From Novosphingobium percolationis (GTDB lineage: Bacteria; Pseudomonadota; Alphaproteobacteria; Sphingomonadales; Sphingomonadaceae): 64,000 nucleotides of DNA. Numbering within the stretch: the stretch's first letter is position 1; each line of letters begins with the position of its first letter. Below the pieces are notes generated by a model that was not told the origin of the DNA, searched no databases, and saw nothing but the letters and a program-made list of their open reading frames with translations. The stretch spans positions 166,709 through 230,708 of the forward strand of contig NZ_JAILYM010000007.1 of NCBI RefSeq assembly GCF_020179425.1, written 5' to 3'. A program made the position numbers and the translations under genes. Shown one piece after another: positions 51,619-59,119 of the stretch.

Positions 51619-52218
51619 TCAGGCCGGAACAGGCAGTGGCCTCCGGCTGAGCGGCATTTCCATCACACGCCGAAGGATCGGCTCGAAGAACGATAGCGGC
51701 AGCGTGTCATAATCCGGATCGAACGCCGACTGGTCGTACCTGGCGCAGAACTCCGCGCAGGCCGCGTAGAACGGATGATCGCGGAACTTGTCGCGCAGGT
51801 TCCGGTCCATGCCGAGGAAGTGGAAGTAGTAGTACCCCTGGAACGCGCCGTGGTTCTGGCAGATCCAGTGTTCCTCCTCGGTCACGAAGGGCTTGAGGAT
51901 CGCGGCTGCAACCTCGGGATGGTTGTAGGTGCCAAGCGTGTCGCCGATATCGTGCAGCAGCGCCATCGCCACGTAAGTCTCGCCGCGCCCGTCGCGATGC
52001 GCGCGCGTGGCGCATTGCAGGCTGTGGGTCAGCCGGTCGACGGGAAAGCCACCGAAATCGCCGTCGAGCAGCTTCAGGTGGGCCAGCACGCGATCGGCAA
52101 GGCCGGTGGCGAAGGCGTTGTAATCGCGCGCGATGATCGCCCAATCCTCCTTCGTGCCCTCCTCCATCGCATGGAATTTCGCACGTTCCTCCACGGCTGC
52201 GAGCGACTCGTGGCCCAT
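51619..52218 (-). CDS. HD-domain protein, possible diiron oxygenase-like
   Basis: A 199-residue HD-fold protein. The metal residues are His65, His89-Asp90 (LLHDIGD), His100 (YNHPEV), His123 (QNHGAF), and an Asp near 162-169. This H-HD-H-H-D set is that of two-metal HD proteins, including MIOX/PhnZ-type oxygenases as well as phosphohydrolases. Which reaction it does is not clear. GGAG precedes the ATG at 52218. It converges on the PDZ-M48 gene and is divergent from the histidine kinase. Confidence 0.8.
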   Translation of the reverse strand: MGHESLAAVEERAKFHAMEEGTKEDWAIIARDYNAFATGLADRVLAHLKLLDGDFGGFPVDRLTHSLQCATRAHRDGRGETYVAMALLHDIGDTLGTYNHPEVAAAILKPFVTEEEHWICQNHGAFQGYYYFHFLGMDRNLRDKFRDHPFYAACAEFCARYDQSAFDPDYDTLPLSFFEPILRRVMEMPLSRRPLPVPA

Positions 52219-52305
52219 CATCCATCTCCACCTGTGTTGTTTTGCCGGGCAGGCTACGCCTTTGCAGGCTTTGCGCAATGCCCGGCTTGGCGCTAGGATA
52301 GGTCG

Positions 52306-53499
52306 ATGGCCGTGCTGCCGCTGACCCCTACGCCGTTCTTCGGCAACAAGAACCGCGCCTTCTGGCGCCTGCAATTCCTCGGCTGGGGCGGCGCGATGCT
52401 GCTGCGCGCGCTGTCGAGCATCGCCAACGCCCAGCCCTGGTCGTTCCTGATCATCGTGCTGATCGCCACGATCACCGGCTTTTCGATCTCGCTGATCCTG
52501 TCGGTGATCTACCGCGCGCTGATCAACCGGCGACCGCTGATCACCTGGGGCGTGACGGCGGTGGTGCTGGCGATAGCGGTGGGCCTCTATGCCTTCATCG
52601 ATTCGTGGGTGATCAGCCTCTATCGCACCAACAGCGATGCGGGCTTCGCGCAGCTGTTCCTGGGCGTGTTCTACCTCGACCTGACGCTGCTAGGGGCATG
52701 GTCGGCGCTCTATTACGCGATCAATTTCTACATCCAGGTCGAAGAACAGAACGACCAGCTGATGCGGCTGGAGAACCAGGCCACGAGCGCGCAGCTCGCC
52801 ATGCTACGCTATCAGCTCAACCCGCACTTCCTGTTCAACACGCTGAACTCGATCTCGACGCTGGTGCTGCTCAAGCAGACCGAGCCCGCCAACGCCATGC
52901 TCAGCCGCCTGTCCTCGTTCCTGCGCTATACGCTGGTGAACGAGCCCACCGCGCGCGTGACCGTGGCGCAGGAAGTGGAGACACTGAAGCTCTACCTCGA
53001 CATCGAGCGGATGCGCTTCGAGGAGCGCCTGCGCACCGAGTTCCGCATCGACGAGGACACCAAGGCCGCGCTGATGCCCTCGCTGCTGCTCCAGCCACTG
53101 GTCGAAAATGCGATCAAGTACGCGGTCGGGCCGCTGGAATACGGGGCCGAAATCACCATCGCCACGCAACTCGTCGGCTCGATGCTTCGCGTTACCGTGT
53201 CCGATACCGGACCGGGCTTGCCAGCGGGCACTGACCCGACGAAGCTGATCGGCGTGACCAGCGACAGCAGCGAAACAACCGTGTCGGGCCTTGGGTCGGG
53301 ACACGTCTCGACCGGAGTTGGCCTTGCCAATATCCGCGACCGGCTGGCCCAGGCCTATGGCGAGAACCAGCGCTTCGAAATCGCCAACCGCCCCGAAGGC
53401 GGATTCATGGTAACGCTCGAATTGCCGTTCGAAGCGCGCGAACAGGCTCCGGTGGCGGTCGGTACAAGGCCCGCGTCGGCCCGGCTCGCTGTAAATTGA
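52306..53499 (+). CDS. LytS-type sensor histidine kinase
   Basis: A 397-residue kinase. About four membrane helices (residues 20-145) lead through a short coil (EEQNDQLMRLENQATSAQLA) to the His_kinase domain. The phospho-accepting His174 is in RYQLNPHFLFNTLNS. The ATPase part has LQPLVENAIKYA, DTGPGLPAG and GVGLANIRDRL. It is paired with the LytTR regulator 69 bases downstream. The signal is unknown; no extracellular sensor domain is visible, so it probably senses in the membrane. Confidence 0.93.
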   Translation: MAVLPLTPTPFFGNKNRAFWRLQFLGWGGAMLLRALSSIANAQPWSFLIIVLIATITGFSISLILSVIYRALINRRPLITWGVTAVVLAIAVGLYAFIDSWVISLYRTNSDAGFAQLFLGVFYLDLTLLGAWSALYYAINFYIQVEEQNDQLMRLENQATSAQLAMLRYQLNPHFLFNTLNSISTLVLLKQTEPANAMLSRLSSFLRYTLVNEPTARVTVAQEVETLKLYLDIERMRFEERLRTEFRIDEDTKAALMPSLLLQPLVENAIKYAVGPLEYGAEITIATQLVGSMLRVTVSDTGPGLPAGTDPTKLIGVTSDSSETTVSGLGSGHVSTGVGLANIRDRLAQAYGENQRFEIANRPEGGFMVTLELPFEAREQAPVAVGTRPASARLAVN

Positions 53500-53568
53500 A
53501 CCGATCGGGAACTTAATGCCCGGGACGCATTCTTGTCGCGGTTGCCTCAAGCACAACAAGGGTAGCGC

Positions 53569-54366
53569 ATGACCATCCGTACGATCCTCGTCGACGACGA
53601 GAAGCTCGCCATCCAGGGCCTCCAGCTCCGCCTCCAGGCCTTCCCCGACGTCGAGGTGATCGACACCTGCTCGAACGGGCGCGAGGCGATCCGCAAGATC
53701 AAGACGGAAAAGCCCGACCTCGTATTCTGCGACATCCAGATGCCCGGCTTCGACGGGTTCTCGGTGGTCAAGGGCGTGATGGAGATCGACCCGCCGCTGT
53801 TCGTCTTCGTCACCGCATACTCCGAACACGCGATCAAGGCGTTCGAGGCCAACGCCGTCGACTACCTGCTCAAGCCCGTCGAGGAGGACCGTCTCGCCGA
53901 CGCGCTCGACCGCGCGCGCACCCGCCTGGCCGAAAAGCGTGGGCTGGAGGAGGCCGAGAAGCTCAAGAACGTGCTCGCCGAAGTCGCGCCCGACGCAATG
54001 CCCGAGATGGTCGAGGACGGCGAACCGGCTGCCGGTCGCTTCGAAAAGCTCATCAACATCAAGGATCGCGGCCAGATCTTCCGCGTCGACGTCGATTCGA
54101 TCGAACGGATCGAGGCGGCGGGCGACTACATGTGCATCTACACCGGCGACAATTCGCTGATCCTGCGCGAAACGATGAAGGATCTCGAACGCCGGCTCGA
54201 TCCGCGCGTGTTCCAGCGGGTGCACCGCTCGAAGATCGTCAATCTGGATCAGGTCCGGCAGGTGCGCCCGCACACCAACGGCGAATGCTTCCTCGTGCTG
54301 GAATCGGGCGCGGAAGTGAAGGTCTCGCGCTCGTACCGCGACGTGGTGGCGCGCTTCGTCCATTGA
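53569..54366 (+). CDS. LytTR-type response regulator
   Basis: A 265-residue regulator. The receiver domain has acidic residues DD at 9-10, phosphoacceptor Asp55 (VFCDIQMPG) and the conserved Lys in YLLKPVEED. A linker of about 40 residues leads to a LytTR DNA-binding domain (SIERIEAAGDYMCIY; VFQRVHRSKIVNLDQV). It works with the upstream kinase. Direct targets are unknown; LytTR sites are often imperfect TAnnnT-type repeats and I see none flagged here. Confidence 0.94.
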   Translation: MTIRTILVDDEKLAIQGLQLRLQAFPDVEVIDTCSNGREAIRKIKTEKPDLVFCDIQMPGFDGFSVVKGVMEIDPPLFVFVTAYSEHAIKAFEANAVDYLLKPVEEDRLADALDRARTRLAEKRGLEEAEKLKNVLAEVAPDAMPEMVEDGEPAAGRFEKLINIKDRGQIFRVDVDSIERIEAAGDYMCIYTGDNSLILRETMKDLERRLDPRVFQRVHRSKIVNLDQVRQVRPHTNGECFLVLESGAEVKVSRSYRDVVARFVH

Positions 54367-54393
54367 ACGTCGCGGCACGGCCGCTGTAGTGCG

Positions 54394-54486
54394 GTTTCTC
54401 GCAGAGACGCCGGGGATCAAGCGAGCGCAGAGGCGTTGTGCCTCATCTCTGCGCCCTTCCTTCTCCTCTGCGTCGCCGCGAGAAAC
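54394..54486. repeat. Nested inverted repeat between the LytTR gene and nadC
   Basis: Outer arms GTTTCTCGC (54394-54402) and GCGAGAAAC (54478-54486) are perfect. Inside, GACGC (54406-54410) pairs with GCGTC (54470-54474), and GCGCAGAG (54425-54432) with CTCTGCGC (54447-54454). The phrase CGCAGAGACGC and its complement recur, as in dispersed intergenic repeats. It may be a REP-like element, and could also stop transcription. Confidence 0.7.
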
Positions 54487-54560
54487 GGATTTCCTCACCT
54501 AACGGTCGGAGCATCGCCGCCGCCTCGACAGGCCTCGCCGGGGCGGATAGTGCTCAGCCC

Positions 54561-55436
54561 ATGAGCACTTTCACCATCCCCGGCTTCGACATCGACGCCT
54601 TCGTCGCTTCCACGCTGGCCGAAGATCTCGGACAGGGCCTGCCCGGCGGCGGGCACGACGTCACCAGCGACAGCGTGATCCCGCAGGACGCCCTGTTTTC
54701 GGGCGTCATGGACAGCCGCGACGCGATCACGGTCTGCGGGCTGCCCATCGCCGCTGCGTTCTTCCGCGCGCTCGATCCGGCCATGGCGATCGAGATCCTT
54801 GTCGATGAAGGCGCACAGGTCGCGCCCGGCACCGACCTCATGCGCCTCGTCGGCAATGCCCGCGCGATGCTCACGGCCGAGCGCAGCGCACTCAACACCG
54901 TGCAGCACCTTTCGGGCGTGGCGACGCTGACGCGCACCTACGTCGATGCCATGGGGGAAACGAAGGCAAAGCTGCTCGATACGCGCAAGACCATTCCCGG
55001 CCTGCGTCACCTCGAAAAGTACGCGGTGCGCACCGGCGGCGGGCACAACCATCGCATGGGGCTGTGGGACGCCGCGATGATCAAGGACAACCACGTGCTG
55101 GTCGCAGGCGGTGTCGCCGAGGCGGTCGCCCGCGCGCTCGCCGCTGGCGTGACCGACGTGATCTGCGAAGTCGACCACATCGAGCAGATCGAGCCCGCGC
55201 TCGCCGCCGGGGCCACGCGCCTGCTGCTCGACAACATGGGGCCGGACACCTTGCGTCAGGCGCTGGCCGTGGTCGCAGGCCGCGTTCCGTGTGAAGCCTC
55301 GGGCGGGGTCAGGCTGGATACCATCGCCGCAATCGCCGCGAGCGGCGTGGACTATGTTTCGGTCGGACGGCTGACCCAGTCGGCGCCTGCCGCCGACATC
55401 GGGCTCGATTTCACCCCCATGGAAGGTGCCGCCTGA
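54561..55436 (+). CDS. nadC: Quinolinate phosphoribosyltransferase
   Basis: A 291-residue enzyme of NAD synthesis, making nicotinate mononucleotide from quinolinate and PRPP. Active-site parts are present: KLLDTRKTIPGLRHLEKYAV with the key Arg/His/Lys, GGHNHRMGLWDAAMIKDNH, and LLDNMGP. The ATG at 54561 starts after the nested repeat. It overlaps the next membrane gene by one base (TGATG). Confidence 0.96.
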   Translation: MSTFTIPGFDIDAFVASTLAEDLGQGLPGGGHDVTSDSVIPQDALFSGVMDSRDAITVCGLPIAAAFFRALDPAMAIEILVDEGAQVAPGTDLMRLVGNARAMLTAERSALNTVQHLSGVATLTRTYVDAMGETKAKLLDTRKTIPGLRHLEKYAVRTGGGHNHRMGLWDAAMIKDNHVLVAGGVAEAVARALAAGVTDVICEVDHIEQIEPALAAGATRLLLDNMGPDTLRQALAVVAGRVPCEASGGVRLDTIAAIAASGVDYVSVGRLTQSAPAADIGLDFTPMEGAA

Positions 55437-55819
55437 TGCGTCCCCAGTCGGTCACCTGGTTTGAACGCCTGTTCCTTGCAGGTCAGGCACTGCGGCTCGG
55501 CAGCGTGGCCGCGTTCATGGGCGCGCTCGCCGCGTTCAGCCAGGCCGCGCCGCCCACGATCATGATGGGCGCCTTCGCCAACGCCGCCGTCTCGACCGGC
55601 CTTGCGCTGGTCGTCTCGCGCGGACGCATGGGCCTTGCCCGCTGGTTCGTGGCGGCGCTGGCCGTGCTCGACCTGATCGGCATCGCGGGTATCCCCACGC
55701 TGGCCAAGACGATCAGCCCCGTGTTCGCGCTATTGAGCCTCGCCGCGCTGTCGATCGAAGTCGCCGCGCTGGTCTTCCTGTTCCGGCGCGAAACGGGGGA
55801 ATGGCTCGCACGCCGCTGA
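55436..55819 (+). CDS. Unknown four-helix membrane protein
   Basis: A 127-residue protein with about four hydrophobic helices (LRLGSVAAFMGALAAF; ANAAVSTGLALVVS; WFVAALAVLDLIGIAG; FALLSLAALSIEVAALVFLF). It ends with a basic tail. It starts inside the nadC stop codon (TGATG) and its end abuts the RNase T2 gene, so it is part of a three-gene transcript. No family recognised; its place beside nadC and an RNase does not settle a role. Confidence 0.78.
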   Translation: MRPQSVTWFERLFLAGQALRLGSVAAFMGALAAFSQAAPPTIMMGAFANAAVSTGLALVVSRGRMGLARWFVAALAVLDLIGIAGIPTLAKTISPVFALLSLAALSIEVAALVFLFRRETGEWLARR

Positions 55820-56505
55820 TGGCGCGCGGCCCGGCGCTGCTGCTCGCGCTGGCCGCGCCCGCTGCGGCGCAGGCGCAATCGTGCCGCCTGCCCGCGACAA
55901 TCGCGTCGCCGGCCCCGGTCGTGCCCGACGGCCCCGTGCGGCAGATCCCGATCGCGGACTACACGCTGGCGCTCAGCTGGTCGCCCGCGTTCTGCCGCAG
56001 CCATGGGCCGGACCCGCGCGAGGCCCTGCAATGTTCGGGACGCTTCGGCTTCATCCTCCACGGCCTCTGGCCCGAAGGTCGCGGGCGCGACTGGCCGCAA
56101 TGGTGCCCCACGCGCCTGCGGCCCGATCCGGCCACCGTGCGTCGTCACCTGTGCATGACGCCCAGCCCCGATCTGATCGCGCACGAATGGGCCAAGCACG
56201 GCAGTTGCATGAGCCGCACGCCGCAAGCCTACTTCGGCGCGGCGGCGCGGCTCTGGCGTCAGGTGCGCCTGCCCGACATGACCGCGCTCGCCACGCGCCG
56301 CGCCTTGACGGCGGGCGACTTGCGCCGCGCCTTCGTTGCCCTGAATCCCGGCCTGACGACGCGGAGCATCCGCCTGCTGACGGGCCGCGACGGCACCTTG
56401 CGCGAAGTGCACCTGTGCCTGTCGCGCGCGCGCCGCTACGCCGCTTGCCCTGCAGGCCGCGACGGCCCCGCCGACGCCACTGCGCTGACTATCGCCGCGC
56501 CCTGA
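55801..56505 (+). CDS. Ribonuclease T2 family protein, exported
   Basis: A 234-residue (or 228) secreted RNase. A signal peptide (ALLLALAAPAAAQAQS) is followed by both catalytic segments: FGFILHGLWPE (His87) and HEWAKHGSC (His128, Glu129, Lys132, His133). Several cysteines fit the fold's disulfides. It cleaves single-stranded RNA to 2',3'-cyclic ends, giving phosphate and nucleosides to the cell. Start 55801 overlaps the previous gene by 19 bases; the ATG at 55819 (TGATG) is an equally good start. Confidence 0.92.
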   Translation: MARTPLMARGPALLLALAAPAAAQAQSCRLPATIASPAPVVPDGPVRQIPIADYTLALSWSPAFCRSHGPDPREALQCSGRFGFILHGLWPEGRGRDWPQWCPTRLRPDPATVRRHLCMTPSPDLIAHEWAKHGSCMSRTPQAYFGAAARLWRQVRLPDMTALATRRALTAGDLRRAFVALNPGLTTRSIRLLTGRDGTLREVHLCLSRARRYAACPAGRDGPADATALTIAAP

Positions 56506-56944
56506 AGAAATCGCGCAGCAGGCCCGCCGCCTCGGCCTCGCCCAGTCCGGTGTAGACTTCGGGCCGGTGCAGGCAGGTGGGCTGATCGAATACCCGCGGC
56601 CCGTGCTCCACCGCGCCGCCCTTGGGGTCGGAGGCGGCGTAGTAGACCCGCGCGATCCGCGCGTGGACGATCGCGCCCGCGCACATCGCGCAAGGTTCCA
56701 GCGTGACCCACAGGTCGCACCCATCGAGCCGCTCGGCCCCGAGCGCGCGGGCTGCCGCGCGAATCACCAGGACTTCGGCATGGGCCGTGGGGTCGCACGT
56801 CGCTCGCGGCGCGTTGTGGGCCATGGCGACGACCTGTCCGTCCTTGACGATCACCGCGCCGATCGGCACTTCGCCCGCATCGGCGGCGCGGTGCGCCTGT
56901 GCCAGCGCGGCTTGCATCGGTTCGGGAAGGGGCCAGCGGGTCAT
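56489..56944 (-). CDS. tadA: tRNA adenosine(34) deaminase
   Basis: A 151-residue deaminase that makes inosine at the wobble position of tRNA-Arg. Zinc-site motifs are intact: HAEVLVIR (His55, Glu57) and PCAMCAGAI (Cys85, Cys88). The fold region GEVPIGAVIVKDG and the length fit TadA. The open frame runs 14 codons further upstream, but the ATG at 56944 is the family start. It overlaps the convergent RNase T2 gene by 17 bases. Confidence 0.95.
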   Translation of the reverse strand: MTRWPLPEPMQAALAQAHRAADAGEVPIGAVIVKDGQVVAMAHNAPRATCDPTAHAEVLVIRAAARALGAERLDGCDLWVTLEPCAMCAGAIVHARIARVYYAASDPKGGAVEHGPRVFDQPTCLHRPEVYTGLGEAEAAGLLRDFFRARR

Positions 56945-57020
56945 CGTGCCGGGGCTAGCCGCCCGTACGGGCCGACGCAACGACAAGCGCCCTCGCGAAT
57001 CCTTGACTTCGGCCTCTGAA

Positions 57021-57056
57021 TCGATAAGAGCCGCGCCTTCCCGATAGGTTTATCGA
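57021..57056. promoter_or_regulatory. Inverted repeat in the rpmB leader
   Basis: TCGATAA (57021-57027) and TTATCGA (57050-57056) are perfect inverted arms 22 bases apart, 22 bases before the rpmB ATG. As RNA they could fold into a hairpin over the leader; as DNA they could be an operator. Position only. Confidence 0.35.
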
Positions 57057-57077
57057 ACACACGAAGCGAGTTTAGCC

Positions 57078-57365
57078 ATGTCGCGTATCTGCGAACTGAC
57101 CGGTAAGGGCCGCCAAGTCGGTCACAACGTAAGCCACGCCAACAACAAGACCAAGCGCCTGTTCCTGCCCAACCTGCAGAACGTGACGCTGATGTCGGAA
57201 AAGCTGGATCGCAGCTTCAAGTTCCGCGTGTCGACCCACGGCCTGCGCTCGGTCGAGCACAACGGCGGTCTCGACAACTGGCTGCTCAAGCAGTCGGACG
57301 CCAAGCTCAGCCCGCGCGCCCTCAAGGTGAAGCGCGAGCTGGCCAAGGCTGCTGCTGCCGCCTGA
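57078..57365 (+). CDS. rpmB: 50S ribosomal protein L28
   Basis: A 95-residue protein, MSRICELTGKGRQVGHNVSH onward, the longer L28 type of alphaproteobacteria. NNKTKRLFLPNLQNVTL and STHGLRSVEHNGGLDNWL are standard. It is part of the large subunit near the E site. It lies alone with a strong bidirectional terminator after it; L33 is at 23.6 kb, not adjacent as in many bacteria. Confidence 0.97.
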   Translation: MSRICELTGKGRQVGHNVSHANNKTKRLFLPNLQNVTLMSEKLDRSFKFRVSTHGLRSVEHNGGLDNWLLKQSDAKLSPRALKVKRELAKAAAAA

Positions 57366-57372
57366 TTCGGAT

Positions 57373-57403
57373 AAAAGGCCGGCGCTTCGCGCGTCGGCCT
57401 TTT
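57373..57403. terminator. Strong bidirectional terminator between rpmB and the phytase-like gene
   Basis: Thirteen pairs (one G-T) join 57373-57385 and 57391-57403. The A4 and T4 ends give T-runs on both strands, and the loop is TTCGC. It can end both convergent genes. Confidence 0.9.
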
Positions 57404-57420
57404 CCGTTTCCGGGTAAGGC

Positions 57421-58416
57421 TCAGCCGACCTCGCCGGAACGGAAGCGCAGCTTGAGCAGAATTGTTCGCTGCAGCCAGACCATGGCGTTGCTGTCCGAGA
57501 CGAGCCAAACGGCCACTTGGCCGTCTCCGTCGCGCGTCACCGTCATCCCCTCGTAGTTGTCCCTTACGCGCGGGTCTTCGATCCGCGCGATTTCGTGCGT
57601 CCGCACCGTGGCGCCGGGCCTGAATGCGCGCGGATCGGCGGTGACGATCACGCTGCGAAAGCCCGCCAGCGTGAACTTGCGCCCCAGCACCAGCACGCGC
57701 CCATCGGGCAATTGCGCGAGCTCGGTCGGACGGAACCCTTCGGGCATTTCCAGCACGAATCGCCGGGGCGCCGCGCCATTGCGCGGGACGCCCGAAAACA
57801 GCAGGCCGGGATAGTGCCGCCGGTCGAACGTATTGGCGTGACCCTCGCCCACGATCACCAGCCGCCCGTCGTCCAGCAGGCGCATCGCCTCGGGCCCCTG
57901 GTTGACCGACCATTCGGCCAGTGCGGGTACGCGGATCCGGCGAAAGGCGGCAAGGTCCGCCCGGAACAGCGAGAGGCTGCCTGTCCCCTCGCACCCCACG
58001 AGGATTTCGCCCGTCGCGGGCACGCGCGTGGCACTTTCGACATCCGACGACTGCCGCTGCAGCCGCCACACGGGGGGATAGGGCCTGCCAAACACCACAG
58101 CGGGCCGCGCGGCGCGCTCTGGCGGCGAGAAGGCAAGCCAGGCGTTGCGATCGCTGAACGTCAGCAACCGCCCATCGGGCAGCGCCACCAGCGCGGAATA
58201 GTTGCCGAGGCTGCCATCCCCGCCGCGCAGGGCCCAAGCCCCGGCGATTGCGAGATGTTCCCCGATGTCGATCGCGCGTGGCCCGCGCATCAGATCGTCG
58301 AATACTACCGCCTTGTCCGGTGGAGCGGGCGCACGGACGCTGTCGCGCATGCCGTTCGTCGCCAGCAGCAGCGCGAGCAGGGAGATCTTGACGAAACGCA
58401 TGTCCTTGCGCGCCAT
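57421..58416 (-). CDS. Esterase-like/phytase-like beta-propeller protein, exported
   Basis: A protein of about 331 residues. A basic start and hydrophobic signal (MRFVKISLLALLLATNG) export it. The body from GNYSALVALPDGRLLTFSDR, through EWSVNQGPEAMRLLDDGRLV, to DPRVRDNYEGMTVTRDGDG matches the esterase-like/phytase-type propeller family (DUF4123-like group often called 'esterase-like activity of phytase'). Metal-binding acidic residues are frequent; the substrate is not clear. The ATG at 58416 is used; one at 58401 is possible. It follows msrB by 29 bases on the same strand. Confidence 0.82.
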   Translation of the reverse strand: MARKDMRFVKISLLALLLATNGMRDSVRAPAPPDKAVVFDDLMRGPRAIDIGEHLAIAGAWALRGGDGSLGNYSALVALPDGRLLTFSDRNAWLAFSPPERAARPAVVFGRPYPPVWRLQRQSSDVESATRVPATGEILVGCEGTGSLSLFRADLAAFRRIRVPALAEWSVNQGPEAMRLLDDGRLVIVGEGHANTFDRRHYPGLLFSGVPRNGAAPRRFVLEMPEGFRPTELAQLPDGRVLVLGRKFTLAGFRSVIVTADPRAFRPGATVRTHEIARIEDPRVRDNYEGMTVTRDGDGQVAVWLVSDSNAMVWLQRTILLKLRFRSGEVG

Positions 58417-58445
58417 GCCACGCCGCAAGGCCGGGGGAAAGCGCG

Positions 58446-58943
58446 TCAGGCGGGCCGGAACAGCAGCGCGTCGCCGTTCATGCAATAGCGCACGCCGGTT
58501 GGCCTGGGCCCATCGTCGAAGACGTGGCCCAGATGCCCGCCGCAGCGCGTGCAGTGGACTTCGGTGCGGGTCATCCCGAACGAGCGGTCAATGGTCGTCG
58601 CCACCGCGCCCGGCAGCGGCTTCCAGAAGCTGGGCCAGCCTGTGCCACTGTCGAACTTGGTGACGGACGAGAACAGCGCGTTGCCATCGGCGGCGCAGAC
58701 GAACGTGCCCTTGCGATGCTCGTTCAGCAGCGGCGAGGTAAAGGGCCGCTCGGTCCCGGCCTGGCGCAGGATGTAGTATTGCTCCGCCGTCAGCCGCTTG
58801 CGCCACTCGGCGTCAGTGAAGCGCACCGGGAAGGTGCCTTGCGCCGCCGGGGCCGCATAGCACCCGCTCGCCAGCGCCATGGTGGAAACGGCCAGCATGC
58901 CGCCGACCATGCGGCGACGGGAAATGGGGAGGGTCTCGGGCAT
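58446..58943 (-). CDS. msrB: Peptide-methionine (R)-S-oxide reductase, exported
   Basis: A 165-residue MsrB. The catalytic cysteine is Cys154 (VRYCMNGDALLF), and FDSGTGWPSFWKPL is intact. A twin-arginine-like start (SRRRMVGG) and Cys28 near a lipobox-like ASGC suggest export as a periplasmic, maybe lipid-anchored enzyme that repairs oxidised methionines. Of the usual two CxxC zinc pairs, the second is present (Cys131/134) but the first is CAAD (Cys83/Asp86), so zinc binding may be lost or changed. Confidence 0.92.
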   Translation of the reverse strand: MPETLPISRRRMVGGMLAVSTMALASGCYAAPAAQGTFPVRFTDAEWRKRLTAEQYYILRQAGTERPFTSPLLNEHRKGTFVCAADGNALFSSVTKFDSGTGWPSFWKPLPGAVATTIDRSFGMTRTEVHCTRCGGHLGHVFDDGPRPTGVRYCMNGDALLFRPA

Positions 58944-59119
58944 CGCTCTGCACCTGAAGAGAACCGAGACCGGAGGCGAGAGGGGCTGGAAGGCTCGCCT
59001 CCGGTTCGATTGAGGTCCGGCAGCAGGAGAGGGGTATGGGGGCAACCCGCAGCGGGACGGTCTTCGATTACCGATTCGTCCCTGAACGCGCGATGACCGG
59101 CATCGCGCGCCCTTCGGAT

